Notes: generated from the sequence alone by a model not told the origin. DNA of 64,000 nucleotides from Luidia sarsii (GCA_949987565.1 OX465101.1:25325911-25389910); one strand, 5' to 3'; shown: positions 37,726 through 50,836, counted from the first letter of the stretch. Numbers and translations: made by a program.

Positions 37726-39105
37726 AGAAGGCAAAGACCGTCTGACACATACCCCCTACTTGTGTTGTGTTGACAGTCGTATTGCCGCTACACTTATTAA
37801 ACCGATGGCATCAGGGTACATTTGCCTGGGCGTATTTCAGTGCAGATTTAAGGTACCTTATTAATTCTTTCGGAAATCGATTGACAAGGCCACGGGCTAT
37901 GATCTGAACATAGTTTTAGCTTGAAGGTTTGAATATTGAAGGCGATATTCAGGAGGAGTCATTACAAGTCTCTGCAGCGAGATTCTTTGCAGTGTATTGT
38001 AAGCGCGTCGCAATATACTTGGCTGTGCGCCGTCGCTCAAAGAACATGCCTCCTTTGTCTTAAAAAAATTCTTGAATTAAGTCTCAGATATCTTGTCTTT
38101 CGATCGGATCCTCTCGAGAGCATGTCAAGCTACAGATAGGTCAATTTTCAGCTTCTGGAACGAAATAGTTTTGATGATAATGAGTAGAAGGCAAAGACCT
38201 TCTGACACAAACCCCCTACTTGTGTTGTGTTGACAGTCGTATTGCCGCTACACTTATTAAACCGATGGAATCAGGGTACATTTGCCTGGGCGTATTTCAG
38301 TGCAGATTTAAGGTACCTTACTAATTCTTTCGAAAATCGATTGACAAGGCCAAGGGCTATGATCTGAACATAGTTTTAGCTTGAAGGTTTGAATATTGAA
38401 GGCGATATTCAGGAGGAGTCATTTCAAGTCTCTGCAGCGAGATTCTTTGCAGTGTATTGTAAGCGCGTCGCAATATACTTGGCTGTGCGCCGTCGCTCAA
38501 AGAACATGCCTCCTTTGCCTTAAAATAATTCTTGAATTGAGGCTCAGATATCTTGTCTCTCGATCGGATCCTCTCGAGAGCATGTCAAGCTACCGATAGG
38601 TCAATTTTCAGACTCTGGAACGAAATAGTTTTGAGGATAAAGACTAGAAGGCAAAGACCGTCTGACACATACCCCCTACTTGTGTTGTGTTGACAGTCGT
38701 ATTGCCGCTACACTTATTAAACCGATGGCATCAGGGTACATTTGCCTGGGCGTATTTCAGTGCAGATTTAAGGTACCTTACTAATTCTTTCGGAAATCGA
38801 TTGACAAGGCCACGGGCTATGATCTGAACATAGTTTTAGCTTGAAGGTTTGAATATTAAAGGCGATATTCGGGAGGAGTCATTACAAGTCTCTGCAGCGA
38901 GATTCTTTGCAGTGTATTGTAAGCGCGTCGCAATATACTTGGCTGTGCGCCGTCGCTCAAAGAACATGCCTCCTTTGCCTTGAAATAATTCTTGAATTGA
39001 GTCTCAGATATCTTGTCTTTCGATCGGATCCTCTCGAGAGCATGTCAAGCTACAGATAGGTCAATTTTCAGACTCTGGAACGAAATAGTTTTGATGATAA
39101 TGACT

Positions 39106-39566
39106 AGAAGGCAAAGACCGTCTGACACATACCCCCTACTTGTGTATTTGTTGACAGTCGTATTGCCGCTACACTTATTAAACCGATGGCATCAGGGTAC
39201 ATTTGCCTGGGCGTATTTCAGTGCAGATTTAAGGTACCTTACTAATTCTTTCGGAAATCGATTGACAAGGCCACGGGCTATGATCTGAACATAGTTTTAG
39301 CTTGAAGGTTTGAATATTGAAGGCGATATTCAGGAGGAGTCATTACAAGTCTCTGCAGCGAGATTCTTTGCAGTGTATTGTAAGCGCGTCGCAATATACT
39401 TGGCTGTGCGCCGTCGCTCAAAGAACATGCCTCCTTTGCCTTGAAATAATTCTTAAATTGAGTCTCAGATATCTTGTCTTTCGATCGGATCCTCTCGAGA
39501 GCATGTCAAGCTACAGATAGGTCAATTTTCAGACTCTGGAACGAAATAGTTTTGATGATAATGACT
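39106..39566 (+). repeat. 461-bp monomer of the 2761-bp repeat, copy one
   Basis: Inserted A followed by CCTTGAAATAA and CTTAAATTG. It closes the first 2761-bp unit. Confidence 0.9.
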
Positions 39567-41866
39567 AGAAGGCAAAGACCGTCTGACACATACCCCCTAC
39601 TTGTGTTTTGTTGACAGTCGTATTGCCGCTACACTTATTAAACCGATGGCATCAGGGTACATTTGCCTGGGCGTATTTCAGTGCAGATTTAAGGTACCTT
39701 ACTAATTCTTCCGGAAATCAATTGACAAGGCCACGGGCTATGATCTGAACATAGTTTTAGCTTGAAGGTTTGAATATTGAAGGCGATATTCAGGAGGAGT
39801 CATTACAAGTCTCTGCAGCGAGATTCTTTGCAGTGTATTGTAAGCGCGTCGCAATATACTTGGCTGTGCGCCGTCGCTCAAAGAACATGCCTCCTTTGCC
39901 TTGAAATAATTCTTGAATTGAGTCTCAGATATCTTGTCTTTCGATCGGATCCTCTCGAGAGCATGTCAAGCTACAGATAGGTCAATTTTCAGACTCTGGA
40001 ACGAAATAGTTTTGATGATAATGACTAGAAGGCAAAGACCGTCTGACACATACCCCCTACTTGTGTTTTGTTGACAGTCGTATTGCCGCTACACTTATTA
40101 AACCGATGGCATCAGGGTACATTTGCCTGGGCGTATTTCAGTGCAGATTTAAGGTACCTTACTAATTCTTTCGGAAATCGATTGACAAGGCCACGGGCTA
40201 TGATCTGAACATAGTTTTAGCTTGAAGGTTTGAATATTGAAGGCGATATTCAGGAGGAGTCATTACAAGTCTCTGCAGCGAGATTCTTTGCAGTGTATTG
40301 TAAGCGCGTCGCAATATACTTGGCTGTGCGCCGTCGCTCAAAGAACATGCCTCCTTTGCCTTGAAATAATTCTTGAATTGAGTCTAAGATATCTTGTCTT
40401 TCGATCGGATCCTCTCGAGAGCATGTCAAGCTACAGATAGGTCAATTTTCAGCTTCTGGAACGAAATAGTTTTGATGATAATGACTAGAAGGCAAAGACC
40501 GTCTGACACATACCCCCTACTTGTGTTGTGTTGACAGTCGTATTGCCGCTACACTTATTAAACCGATGGCATCAGGGTACATTTGCCTGGGCGTATTTCA
40601 GTGCAGATTTAAGGTACCTTATTAATTCTTTCGGAAATCGATTGACAAGGCCACGGGCTATGATCTGAACATAGTTTTAGCTTGAAGGTTTGAATATTGA
40701 AGGCGATATTCAGGAGGAGTCATTACAAGTCTCTGCAGCGAGATTCTTTGCAGTGTATTGTAAGCGCGTCGCAATATACTTGGCTGTGCGCCGTCGCTCA
40801 AAGAACATGCCTCCTTTGTCTTAAAAAAATTCTTGAATTAAGTCTCAGATATCTTGTCTTTCGATCGGATCCTCTCGAGAGCATGTCAAGCTACAGATAG
40901 GTCAATTTTCAGCTTCTGGAACGAAATAGTTTTGATGATAATGAGTAGAAGGCAAAGACCTTCTGACACAAACCCCCTACTTGTGTTGTGTTGACAGTCG
41001 TATTGCCGCTACACTTATTAAACCGATGGAATCAGGGTACATTTGCCTGGGCGTATTTCAGTGCAGATTTAAGGTACCTTACTAATTCTTTCGAAAATCG
41101 ATTGACAAGGCCAAGGGCTATGATCTGAACATAGTTTTAGCTTGAAGGTTTGAATATTGAAGGCGATATTCAGGAGGAGTCATTTCAAGTCTCTGCAGCG
41201 AGATTCTTTGCAGTGTATTGTAAGCGCGTCGCAATATACTTGGCTGTGCGCCGTCGCTCAAAGAACATGCCTCCTTTGCCTTAAAATAATTCTTGAATTG
41301 AGGCTCAGATATCTTGTCTCTCGATCGGATCCTCTCGAGAGCATGTCAAGCTACCGATAGGTCAATTTTCAGACTCTGGAACGAAATAGTTTTGAGGATA
41401 AAGCCTAGAAGGCAAAGACCGTCTGACACATACCCCCTACTTGTGTTGTGTTGACAGTCGTATTGCCGCTACACTTATTAAACCGATGGCATCAGGGTAC
41501 ATTTGCCTGGGCGTATTTCAGTGCAGATTTAAGGTACCTTACTAATTCTTTCGGAAATCGATTGACAAGGCCACGGGCTATGATCTGAACATAGTTTTAG
41601 CTTGAAGGTTTGAATATTAAAGGCGATATTCGGGAGGAGTCATTACAAGTCTCTGCAGCGAGATTCTTTGCAGTGTATTGTAAGCGCGTCGCAATATACT
41701 TGGCTGTGCGCCGTCGCTCAAAGAACATGCCTCCTTTGCCTTGAAATAATTCTTGAATTGAGTCTCAGATATCTTGTCTTTCGATCGGATCCTCTCGAGA
41801 GCATGTCAAGCTACAGATAGGTCAATTTTCAGACTCTGGAACGAAATAGTTTTGATGATAATGACT

Positions 41867-42327
41867 AGAAGGCAAAGACCGTCTGACACATACCCCCTAC
41901 TTGTGTATTTGTTGACAGTCGTATTGCCGCTACACTTATTAAACCGATGGCATCAGGGTACATTTGCCTGGGCGTATTTCAGTGCAGATTTAAGGTACCT
42001 TACTAATTCTTTCGGAAATCGATTGACAAGGCCACGGGCTATGATCTGAACATAGTTTTAGCTTGAAGGTTTGAATATTGAAGGCGATATTCAGGAGGAG
42101 TCATTACAAGTCTCTGCAGCGAGATTCTTTGCAGTGTATTGTAAGCGCGTCGCAATATACTTGGCTGTGCGCCGTCGCTCAAAGAACATGCCTCCTTTGT
42201 CTTGAAATAATTCTTAAATTGAGTCTCAGATATCTTGTCTTTCGATCGGATCCTCTCGAGAGCATGTCAAGCTACAGATAGGTCAATTTTCAGACTCTGG
42301 AACGAAATAGTTTTGATGATAATGACT
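41867..42327 (+). repeat. 461-bp monomer of the 2761-bp repeat, copy two
   Basis: Same as 39106-39566 apart from TTTGTCTTG near 42198 in place of TTTGCCTTG. Confidence 0.9.
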
Positions 42328-43707
42328 AGAAGGCAAAGACCGTCTGACACATACCCCCTACTTGTGTTTTGTTGACAGTCGTATTGCCGCTACACTTATT
42401 AAACCGATGGCATCAGGGTACATTTGCCTGGGCGTATTTCAGTGCAGATTTAAGGTACCTTACTAATTCTTCCGGAAATCAATTGACAAGGCCACGGGCT
42501 ATGATCTGAACATAGTTTTAGCTTGAAGGTTTGAATATTGAAGGCGATATTCAGGAGGAGTCATTACAAGTCTCTGCAGCGAGAATCTTTGCAGTGTATT
42601 GTAAGCGCGTCGCAATATACTTGGCTGTGCGCCGTCGCTCAAAGAACATGCCTCCTTTGCCTTGAAATAATTCTTGAATTGAGTCTCAGATATCTTGTCT
42701 TTCGATCGGATCCTCTCGAGAGCATGTCAAGCTACAGATAGGTCAATTTTCAGACTCTGGAACGAAATAGTTTTGATGATAATGACTAGAAGGCAAAGAC
42801 CGTCTGACACATACCCCCTACTTGTGTTTTGTTGACAGTCGTATTGCCGCTACACTTATTAAACCGATGGCATCAGGGTACATTTGCCTGGGCGTATTTC
42901 AGTGCAGATTTAAGGTACCTTACTAATTCTTTCGGAAATCGATTGACAAGGCCACGGGCTATGATCTGAACATAGTTTTAGCTTGAAGGTTTGAATATTG
43001 AAGGCGATATTCAGGAGGAGTCATTACAAGTCTCTGCAGCGAGATTCTTTGCAGTGTATTGAAAGCGCGTCGCAATATACTTGGCTGTGCGCCGTCGCTC
43101 AAAGAACATGCCTCCTTTGCCTTGAAATAATTCTTGAATTGAGTCTCAGATATCTTGTCTTTCGATCGGATCCTCTCGAGAGCATGTCAAGCTACAGATA
43201 GGTCAATTTTCAGCTTCTGGAACGAAATAGTTTTGATGATAATGACTAGAAGGCAAAGACCGTCTGACACATACCCCCTTCTTGTGTTTTGTTGACAGTT
43301 GTATTGCCGCTACACTTATTAAACCGATGGCATCAGGGCACATTTGCCTGGGCGTATTTCAGTGCAGATTTAAGGTACCTTACTAATTCTTCCGGAAATC
43401 AATTGACAAGGCCACGGGCTATGATCTGAACATAGTTTTAGCTTGAAGGTTTGAATATTGAAGGCGATATTCAGGAGGAGTCATTACAAATCTCTGCAGC
43501 GAGATTCTTTGCAGTGTATTGTAAGCGCGTCGCAATATACTTTGCTGTGCGCCGTCGCTCAAAGAACATGCCTCCTTTGCCTTGAAATAATTCTTGAATT
43601 GAGTCTCAGATATCTTGTCTTTCGATCGGATCCTCTCGAGAGCATGTCAAGCTACAGATAGGTCAATTTTCAGACTCTGGAACGAAATAGTTTTGATGAT
43701 AATGACT

Positions 43708-44168
43708 AGAAGGCAAAGACCGTCTGACACATACCCCCTACTTGTGTATTTGTTGACAGTCGTATTGCCGCTACACTTATTAAACCGATGGCATCAGGGT
43801 ACATTTGCCTGGGCGTATTTCAGTGCAGATTTAAGGTACCTTACTAATTCTTTCGGAAATCGATTGACAAGGCCACGGGCTATGATCTGAACATAGTTTT
43901 AGCTTGAAGGTTTGAATATTGAAGGCGATATTCAGGAGGAGTCATTACAAGTCTCTGCAGCGAGATTCTTTGCAGTGTATTGTAAGCGCGTCGCAATATA
44001 CTTGGCTGTGCGCCGTCGCTCAAAGAACATGCCTCCTTTGCCTTAAAATAATTCTTGAATTGAGTCTCAGATATCTTGTCTTTCGATCGGATCCTCTCGA
44101 GAGCATGTCAAGCTACAGATAGGTCAATTTTCAGACTCTGGAACGAAATAGTTTTGAGGATAAAGACT
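43708..44168 (+). repeat. 461-bp monomer leading a left-type island
   Basis: Inserted A followed by a left-domain 3' end (CCTTAAAATAA, CAGACTCTGG, GAGGATAAAG) like 8281-8741. The monomers after it (44169, 44629, 45089) repeat the order seen after 8281. Confidence 0.9.
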
Positions 44169-44628
44169 AGAAGGCAAAGACCGTCTGACACATACCCCCT
44201 ACTTGTGTTGTGTTGACAGTCGTATTGCCGCTACACTTATTAAACCGATGGCATCAGGGTACATTTGCCTGGGCGTATTTCAGTGCAGATTTAAGGTACC
44301 TTACTAATTCTTTCGGAAATCGATTGACAAGGCCACGGGCTATGATCTGAACATAGTTTTAGCTTGAAGGTTTGAATATTGAAGGCGATATTCAGGAGGA
44401 GTCATTACAAGTCTCTGCAGCGAGATTCTTTGCAGTGTATTGTAAGCGCGTCGCAATATACTTGGCTGTGCGCCGTCGCTCAAAGAACATGCCTCCTTTG
44501 CCTTAAAATAATTCTTGAATTGAGTCTCAGATATCATGTCTTTCGATTGGATCCTCTCGAGAGCATGTCAAGCTACAGATAGGTCAATTTTCAGCTTCTG
44601 GAACGAAATAGTTTTGATGATAATGACT
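44169..44628 (+). repeat. Subfamily 3 exemplar (CATGTCTTTCGATTGG)
   Basis: Has AGCGAG and CGTCGCAA like the majority, but ATATCATGTCTTTCGATTGG near offset 363-382, usually followed by CAGCTTCTGG. The T in GATTGG destroys the PvuI site and leaves BamHI intact. Members start at 4141, 8742, 10122, 18403, 25763, 31285, 44169, 46929 and 57968. Monomers 55207 and 57048 read TTTCAAACGG at the same place, and 60268 and 61649 carry CATGTCTTT but keep GATCGG. Monomers 25763, 31285, 60268 and 61649 combine this 3' end with the inserted A in the 5' part, so they are recombinant between lineages. Confidence 0.82.
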
Positions 44629-45088
44629 AGAAGGCAAAGACCGTCTGACACATACCCCCTACTTGTGTTTTGTTGACAGTCGTATTGCCGCTACACTTAT
44701 TAAACCGATGGCATCAGGGTACATTTGCCTGGGCGTATTTCAGTGCAGATTTAAGGTACCTTACTAATTCTTTCGGAAATCGATTGACAAGGCCACGGGC
44801 TATGATCTGAACATAGTTTTAGCTTGAAGGTTTGAATATTAAAGGCGATATTCAGGAGGAGTCATTACAAGTCTCTGCAGCGAGATTCTTTGCAGTGTAT
44901 TGTAAGCGCGTCGCAATATACTTGGCTGTGCGCCGTCGCTCAAAGAACATGCCTCCTTTGCCTTAAAATAATTCTTGAATTAAGTCTCAGATATCTTGTC
45001 TTTCGATCGGATCCTCTCGAGAGCATGTCAAGCTACAGATAGGTCAATTTTCAGCTTCTGGAACGAAATAGTTTTTATGATAATGACT

Positions 45089-47848
45089 AGAAGGCAAAGA
45101 CCGTCTGACACATACCCCCTACTTGTGTTTTGTTGACAGTCGTATTGCCGCTAGACTTATTAAACCGATGGCATCAGGGTACATTTGCCTGGGCGTATTT
45201 CTGTGCAGATTTAAGGTACCTTACTAATCCTTCCGGAAATCAATTGACAAGGCCACGGGCTATGATATGAACATAGTTCTAGCTTGAAGGTTTGAATATT
45301 GAAGGCGATATTCAGGAGGAGTCATTACAAGTCTCTGCAGCAAGATTCTTTGCAGTGTATTGTAAGCGCGTTGCAATATACTTGGCTGTGCGCCGTCGCT
45401 CAAAGAACATGCCTCCTTTGCCTTAAAATAATTCTTGAATTTAGTCTCAGATATCATGTCCTTCGATCGGATCCTCTCGAGAGCATGTCAAGCTACAGAT
45501 AGGTCAATTTTCAGCCTCTGGAACGAAATAGTTTTGATGATAATGACTAGAAGGCAAAGACCGTCTGACACATACCCCCTACTTGTGTTTTGTTGACAGT
45601 CGTATTGCCGCTACACTTATTAAACCGATGGCATCAGGGTACATTTGCCTGGGCGTATTTCAGTGCAGATTTAAGGTACCTTACTAATTCTTTCGGAAAT
45701 CGATTGACAAGGCCACGGGCTATGATCTGAACATAGTTTTAGCTTGAAGGTTTGAATATTGAAGGCGATATTCAGGAGGAGTCATTACAAGTCTCTGCAG
45801 CGAGATTCTTTGCAGTGTATTGTAAGCGCGTCGCAATATACTTGGCTGTGCGCCGTCGCTCAAAGAACATGCCTCCTTTGCCTTACAATAATTCTTGAAT
45901 TGAGTCTAAGATATCTTGTCTTTCGATCGGATCCTCTCGAGAGCATGTCAAGCTACAGATAGGTCAATTTTCAGCTTCTGGAACGAAATAGTTTTGATGA
46001 TAATGACTAGAAGGCAAAGACCGTCTGACACATACCCCCTTCTTGTGTTTTGTTGACAGTTGTATTGCCGCTACACTTATTAAACCGATGGCATCAGGGC
46101 ACATTTGCCTGGGCGTATTTCAGTGCAGATTTAAGGTACCTTACTAATTCTTCCGGAAATCAATTGACAAGGCCACGGGCTATGATCTGAACATAGTTTT
46201 AGCTTGAAGGTTTGAATATTAAAGGCGATATTCAGGAGGAGTCATTACAAGTCTCTGCAGCGAGATTCTTTGCAGTGTATTGTAAGCGCGTCGCAATATA
46301 CTTGGCTGTGCGCCGTCGCTCAAAGAACATGCCTCCTTTGCCTTAAAATAATTCTTGAATTAAGTCTCAGATATCTTGTCTTTCGATCGGATCCTCTCGA
46401 GAGCATGTCAAGCTACAGATAGGTCAATTTTCAGCTTCTGGAACGAAATAGTTTTGATGATAATGACTAGAAGGCAAAGACCGTCTGACACATACCCCCT
46501 ACTTGTGTTTTGTTGACAGTCGTATTGCCGCTAGACTTATTAAACCGATGGCATCAGGGTACATTTGCCTGGGCGTATTTCTGTGCAGATTTAAGGTACC
46601 TTACTAATCCTTCCGGAAATCAATTGACAAGGCCACGGGCTATGATATGAACATAGTTCTAGCTTGAAGGTTTGAATATTGAAGGCGATATTCAGGAGGA
46701 GTCATTACAAGTCTCTGCAGCAAGATTCTTTGCAGTGTATTGTAAGCGCGTTGCAATATACTTGGCTGTGCGCCGTCGCTCAAAGAACATGCCTCCTTTG
46801 CCTTAAAATAATTCTTGAATTTAGTCTCAGATATCATGTCCTTCGATCGGATCCTCTCGAGAGCATGTCAAGCTACAGATAGGTCAATTTTCAGCCTCTG
46901 GAACGAAATAGTTTTGATGATAATGACTAGAAGGCAAAGACCGTCTGACACATACCCCCTACTTGTGTTTTGTTGACAGTCGTATTGCCGCTACACTTAT
47001 TAAACCGATGGCATCAGGGTACATTTGCCTGGGCGTATTTCAGTGCAGATTTAAGGTACCTTACTAATTCTTTCGGAAATCGATTGACAAGGCCACGGGC
47101 TATGATCTGAACATAGTTTTAGCTTGAAGGTTTGAATATTGAAGGCGATATTCAGGAGGAGTCATTACAAGTCTCTGCAGCGAGATTCTTTGCAGTGTAT
47201 TGTAAGCGCGTCGCAATATACTTGGCTGTGCGCCGTCGCTCAAAGAACATGCCTCCTTTGCCTTAAAATAATTCTTGAATTGAGTCTCAGATATCATGTC
47301 TTTCGATTGGATCCCCTCGAGAGCATGTCAAGCTACAGATAGGTCAATTTTCAGCTTCTGGAACGAAATAGTTTTGATGATAATGACTAGAAGGCAAAGA
47401 CCGTCTGACACATACCCCCTTCTTGTGTTTTGTTGACAGTTGTATAGCCGCTACACTTATTAAACCGATGGCATCAGGGCACATTTGCCTGGGCGTATTT
47501 CAGTGCAGATTTAAGGTACCTTACTAATTCTTCCGGAAATCAATTGACAAGGCCACGGGCTATGATCTGAACATAGTTTTAGCTTGAAGGTTTGAATATT
47601 GAAGGCGATATTCAGGAGGAGTCATTACAAGTCTCTGCAGCGAGATTCTTTGCAGTGTATTGTAAGCGCGTCGCAATATACTTGGCTGTGCGCCGTCGCT
47701 CAAAGAACATGCCTCCTTTGCCTTGAAATAATTCTTGAATTGAGTCTCAGATATCTTGTCTTTCGATCGGATCCTCTCGAGAGCATGTCAAGCTACAGAT
47801 AGGTCAATTTTCAGCTTCTGGAACGAAATAGTTTTGATGATAATGACT
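45089..47848 (+). repeat. Three-monomer (1380-bp) duplication, partly diverged
   Basis: Monomers 45089 and 46469 are the same rare subfamily 2 form (GTATTTCTGTGCAG, AATCCTTCCGG, GAATTTAGTCTC). Monomers 45549 and 46929 match in the first two-thirds and then switch (CCTTACAATAA with GAGTCTAAG versus a subfamily 3 end). Monomers 46009 and 47389 share the CCCTTCTTG plus GGGCACATTT first half and differ after offset 211. The internal switches mean later exchanges overprinted the duplication. Confidence 0.72.
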
Positions 47849-48768
47849 AGAAGGCAAAGACCGTCTGACACATACCCCCTACTTGTGTTTTGTTGACAGT
47901 CGTATTGCCGCTAGACTTATTAAACCGATGGCATCAGGGTACATTTGCCTGGGCCTATTTCTTTGCAGATTTAAGGTACCTTACTAATTCTTCCGGAAAT
48001 CAATTGACAAGGCCACGGGCTATGATATAAACATAGTTCTAGCTTGAAGGTTTGAATATTGAAGGCGATATTCAGGAGGAGTCATTACAAGTCTCTGCAG
48101 CAAGATTCTTTGCAGTGTATTGTAAGCGCGTTGCAATATACTTGGCTGTGCGCCGTCGCTCAAAGAACATGCCTCCTTTGCCTTAAAATAATTCTTGAAT
48201 TGAGTCTCAGATATCATGTCCTTCGATCGGTTCCCTTCGAGAGCATGTCAAGCTACAGATAGGTCAATTTTCAGCCTCTGGAACGAAATAGTTTTGATGA
48301 TAATGACTAGAAGGCAAAGACCGTCTGACACATACCCCCTACTTGTGTTTTGTTGACAGTCGTATTGCCGCTACACTTATTCAACCGATGGCATCAGGGT
48401 ACATTTGCCTGGGCGTATTTCAGTGCAGATTTAAGGTACCTTACTAATTCTTTCGGAAATCGATTGACAAGGCCACGGGCTATGATCTGAACATAGTTTT
48501 AGCTTGAAGGTTTGAATATTGAAGGCGATATTCAGGAGGAGTCATTACAAGTCTCTGCAGCGAGATTCTTTGCAGTGTATTGTAAGCGCGTCGCAATATA
48601 CTTGGCTGTGCGCCGTCGCTCAAAGAACATGCCTCCTTTGCCTTGAAATAATTCTTGAATTGAGTCTAAGATATCTTGTCTTTCGATCGGATCCTCTCGA
48701 GAGCATGTCAAGCTACAGATAGGTCAATTTTCAGCTTCTGGAACGAAATAGTTTTGATGATAATGACT

Positions 48769-49688
48769 AGAAGGCAAAGACCGTCTGACACATACCCCCT
48801 ACTTGTGTTGTGTTGACAGTCGTATTGCCGCTACACTTATTAAACCGATGGCATCAGGGTACATTTGCCTGGGCGTATTTCAGTGCAGATTTAAGGTACC
48901 TCATTAATTCTTTCGGAAATCGATTGACAAGGCCACGGGCTATGATCTGAACATAGTTTTAGCTTGAAGGTTTGAATATTGAAGGCGATATTCAGGAGGA
49001 GTCATTACAAGTCTCTGCAGCGAGATTCTTTGCAGTGTATTGTAAGTGCGTCGCAATATACTTGGCTGTGCGCCGTCGCTCAAAGAACATGCCTCCTTTG
49101 CCTTGAAATAATTCTTGAATTGAGTCTAAGATATCTTGTCTTTCGATCGGATCCTCTCGAGAGCATGTCAAGCTACAGATAGGTCAATTTTCAGCTTCTG
49201 GAACGAAATAGTTTTGATGATAATGACTAGAAGGCAAAGACCGTCTGACACATACCCCCTACTTGTGTTGTGTTGACAGTCGTATTGCCGCTACACTTAT
49301 TAAACCGATGGCATCAGGGTACATTTGCCTGGGCGTATTTCAGTGCAGATTTAAGGTACCTCATTAATTCTTTCGGAAATCGATTGACAAGGCCACGGGC
49401 TATGATCTGAACATAGTTTTAGCTTGAAGGTTTGAATATTGAAGGCGATATTCAGGAGGAGTCATTACAAGTCTCTGCAGCGAGATTCTTTGCAGTGTAT
49501 TGTAAGTGCGTCGCAATATACTTGGCTGTGCGCCGTCGCTCAAAGAACATGCCTCCTTTGCCTTGAAATAATTCTTGAATTGAGTCTCAGATATCTTGTC
49601 TTTCGATCGGATCCTCTCGAGAGCATGTCAAGCTACAGATAGGTCAATTTTCAGACTCTGGAACGAAATAGTTTTGATGATAATGACT
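48769..49688 (+). repeat. Single-monomer tandem duplication
   Basis: Adjacent monomers 48769 and 49229 share TTGTG, the rare CCTCATTAATT and the rare TAAGTGCGTCG, and differ only toward the 3' end (GAGTCTAAG with CAGCTTC versus GAGTCTCAG with CAGACTC). The same type recurs at 51297, 53826 and 55667, so this locus may be the source of that sub-type. Confidence 0.75.
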
Positions 49689-50148
49689 AGAAGGCAAAGA
49701 CCGTCTGACACATACCCCCTACTTGTGTTTTGTTGGCAGTCGTATTGCCGCTACACTTATTAAACCGATGGCATCAGGGTACATTTGCCTGGGCGTATTT
49801 CAGTGCAGATTTAAGGTACCTTACTAATTCTTTCGGAAATCGATTGACAAGGCCACGGGCTATGATCTGAACATAGTTTTAGCTTGAAGGTTTGAATATT
49901 GAAGGCGATATTCAGGAGGAGTCATTACAAGTCTCTGCAGCGAGATTCTTTGCAGTGTATTGAAAGCGCGTCGCAATATACTTGGCTGTGCGCCGTCGCT
50001 CAAAGAACATGCCTCCTTTGCCTTGAAATAATTCTTGAATTGAGTCTCAGATATCTTGTCTTTCGATCGGATCCTCTCGAGAGCATGTCAAGCTACAGAT
50101 AGGTCAATTTTCAGACTCTGGAACGAAATAGTTTTGATGATAATGACT

Positions 50149-50609
50149 AGAAGGCAAAGACCGTCTAACACATACCCCCTACTTGTGTATTTGTTGACAG
50201 TCGTATTGCCGCTAGACTTATTAAACCGATGGCATCAGGGTACATTTGCCTGGGCGTATTTCAGTGCAGATTTAAGGTACCTTACTAATTCTTTCGGAAA
50301 TCGATTGACAAGGCCACGGGCTATGATCTGAACATAGTTTTAGCTTGAAGGTTTGAATATTAAAGGCGATATTCAGGAGGAGTCATTACAAGTCTCTGCA
50401 GCGAGATTCTTTGCAGTGTATTGTAAGCGCGTCGCAATATACTTGGCTGTGCGCCGTCGCTCAAAGAACATGCCTCCTTTGCCTTAAAATAATTCTTGAA
50501 TTAAGTCTCAGATATCTTGTCTTTCGATCGGATCCTCTCGAGAGCATGTCAAGCTACAGATAGGTCAATTTTCAGCTTCTGGAACGAAATAGTTTTGATG
50601 ATAATGACT
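50149..50609 (+). repeat. 461-bp monomer, GTCTAACAC sub-lineage
   Basis: Inserted A plus G-to-A giving GTCTAACAC near 50163 and CTAGACTT instead of CTACACTT. The 3' half is subfamily 1. It immediately precedes the first 227-bp monomer. Confidence 0.9.
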
Positions 50610-50836
50610 AGAAGGCAAAGACCGTCTGACACATACCCCCTACTTGTGTTTTGTTGACAGTCGTATTGCCGCTAGACTTATTAAACCGATGGCATCAGGG
50701 TACATTTGCCTGGGCCTATTTCTTTGCAGATTTAAGGTACCTTACTAATTCTTCCGGGATCCTCTCGAGAGCATGTCAAGCTACAGATAGGTCAATTTTC
50801 AGCCTCTGGAACGAAATAGTTTTGATGATAATGACT
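50610..50836 (+). repeat. 227-bp internally deleted monomer, copy one
   Basis: A subfamily 2 monomer (GCTAGACTT, CCTATTTCTTTGCAG, end CAGCCTCTGG) lacking 233 bp. The sequence runs CTTCCGG directly into GATCCTCTCGAG; the joint is at about 50756-50758, with only one shared base (G) at the breakpoint, corresponding to loss of offsets 149-381. It is still followed by the ATTCAACC monomer that normally follows this subfamily 2 type, so the deletion arose inside an existing ordered pair. Confidence 0.93.

Larger units (their letters stand above)
36806..42327 (+). repeat. Six-monomer higher-order repeat, 2761 bp, two full copies
   Basis: Copy one is 36806-39566 and copy two 39567-42327, each 5 x 460 + 461 bp. 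The order is: TTCCGG/CAATTG type; GAGTCTAAG type; CTTATTAATT with GTCTTAAAAAAATTC; ACCTTCTGACACAAACC subfamily 4; TTAAAGG plus CGGGAG hybrid; 461-bp monomer with CTTAAATTG. The repeat starts a third time at 42328 and fades within monomer 42788. Private changes are few, for example GATAAAGCCTAG near 41400 and TTTGTCTTGAAAT near 42198 in copy two. It is among the clearest higher-order repeats in the window. Confidence 0.88.

Noticed and set aside
50610..50836. The 227-bp monomers as evidence that 460 bp is a dimer of about 230 bp
   Set aside because: The two halves of the 460-bp unit share no convincing similarity, and the 227-bp length results from a deletion with definable breakpoints.
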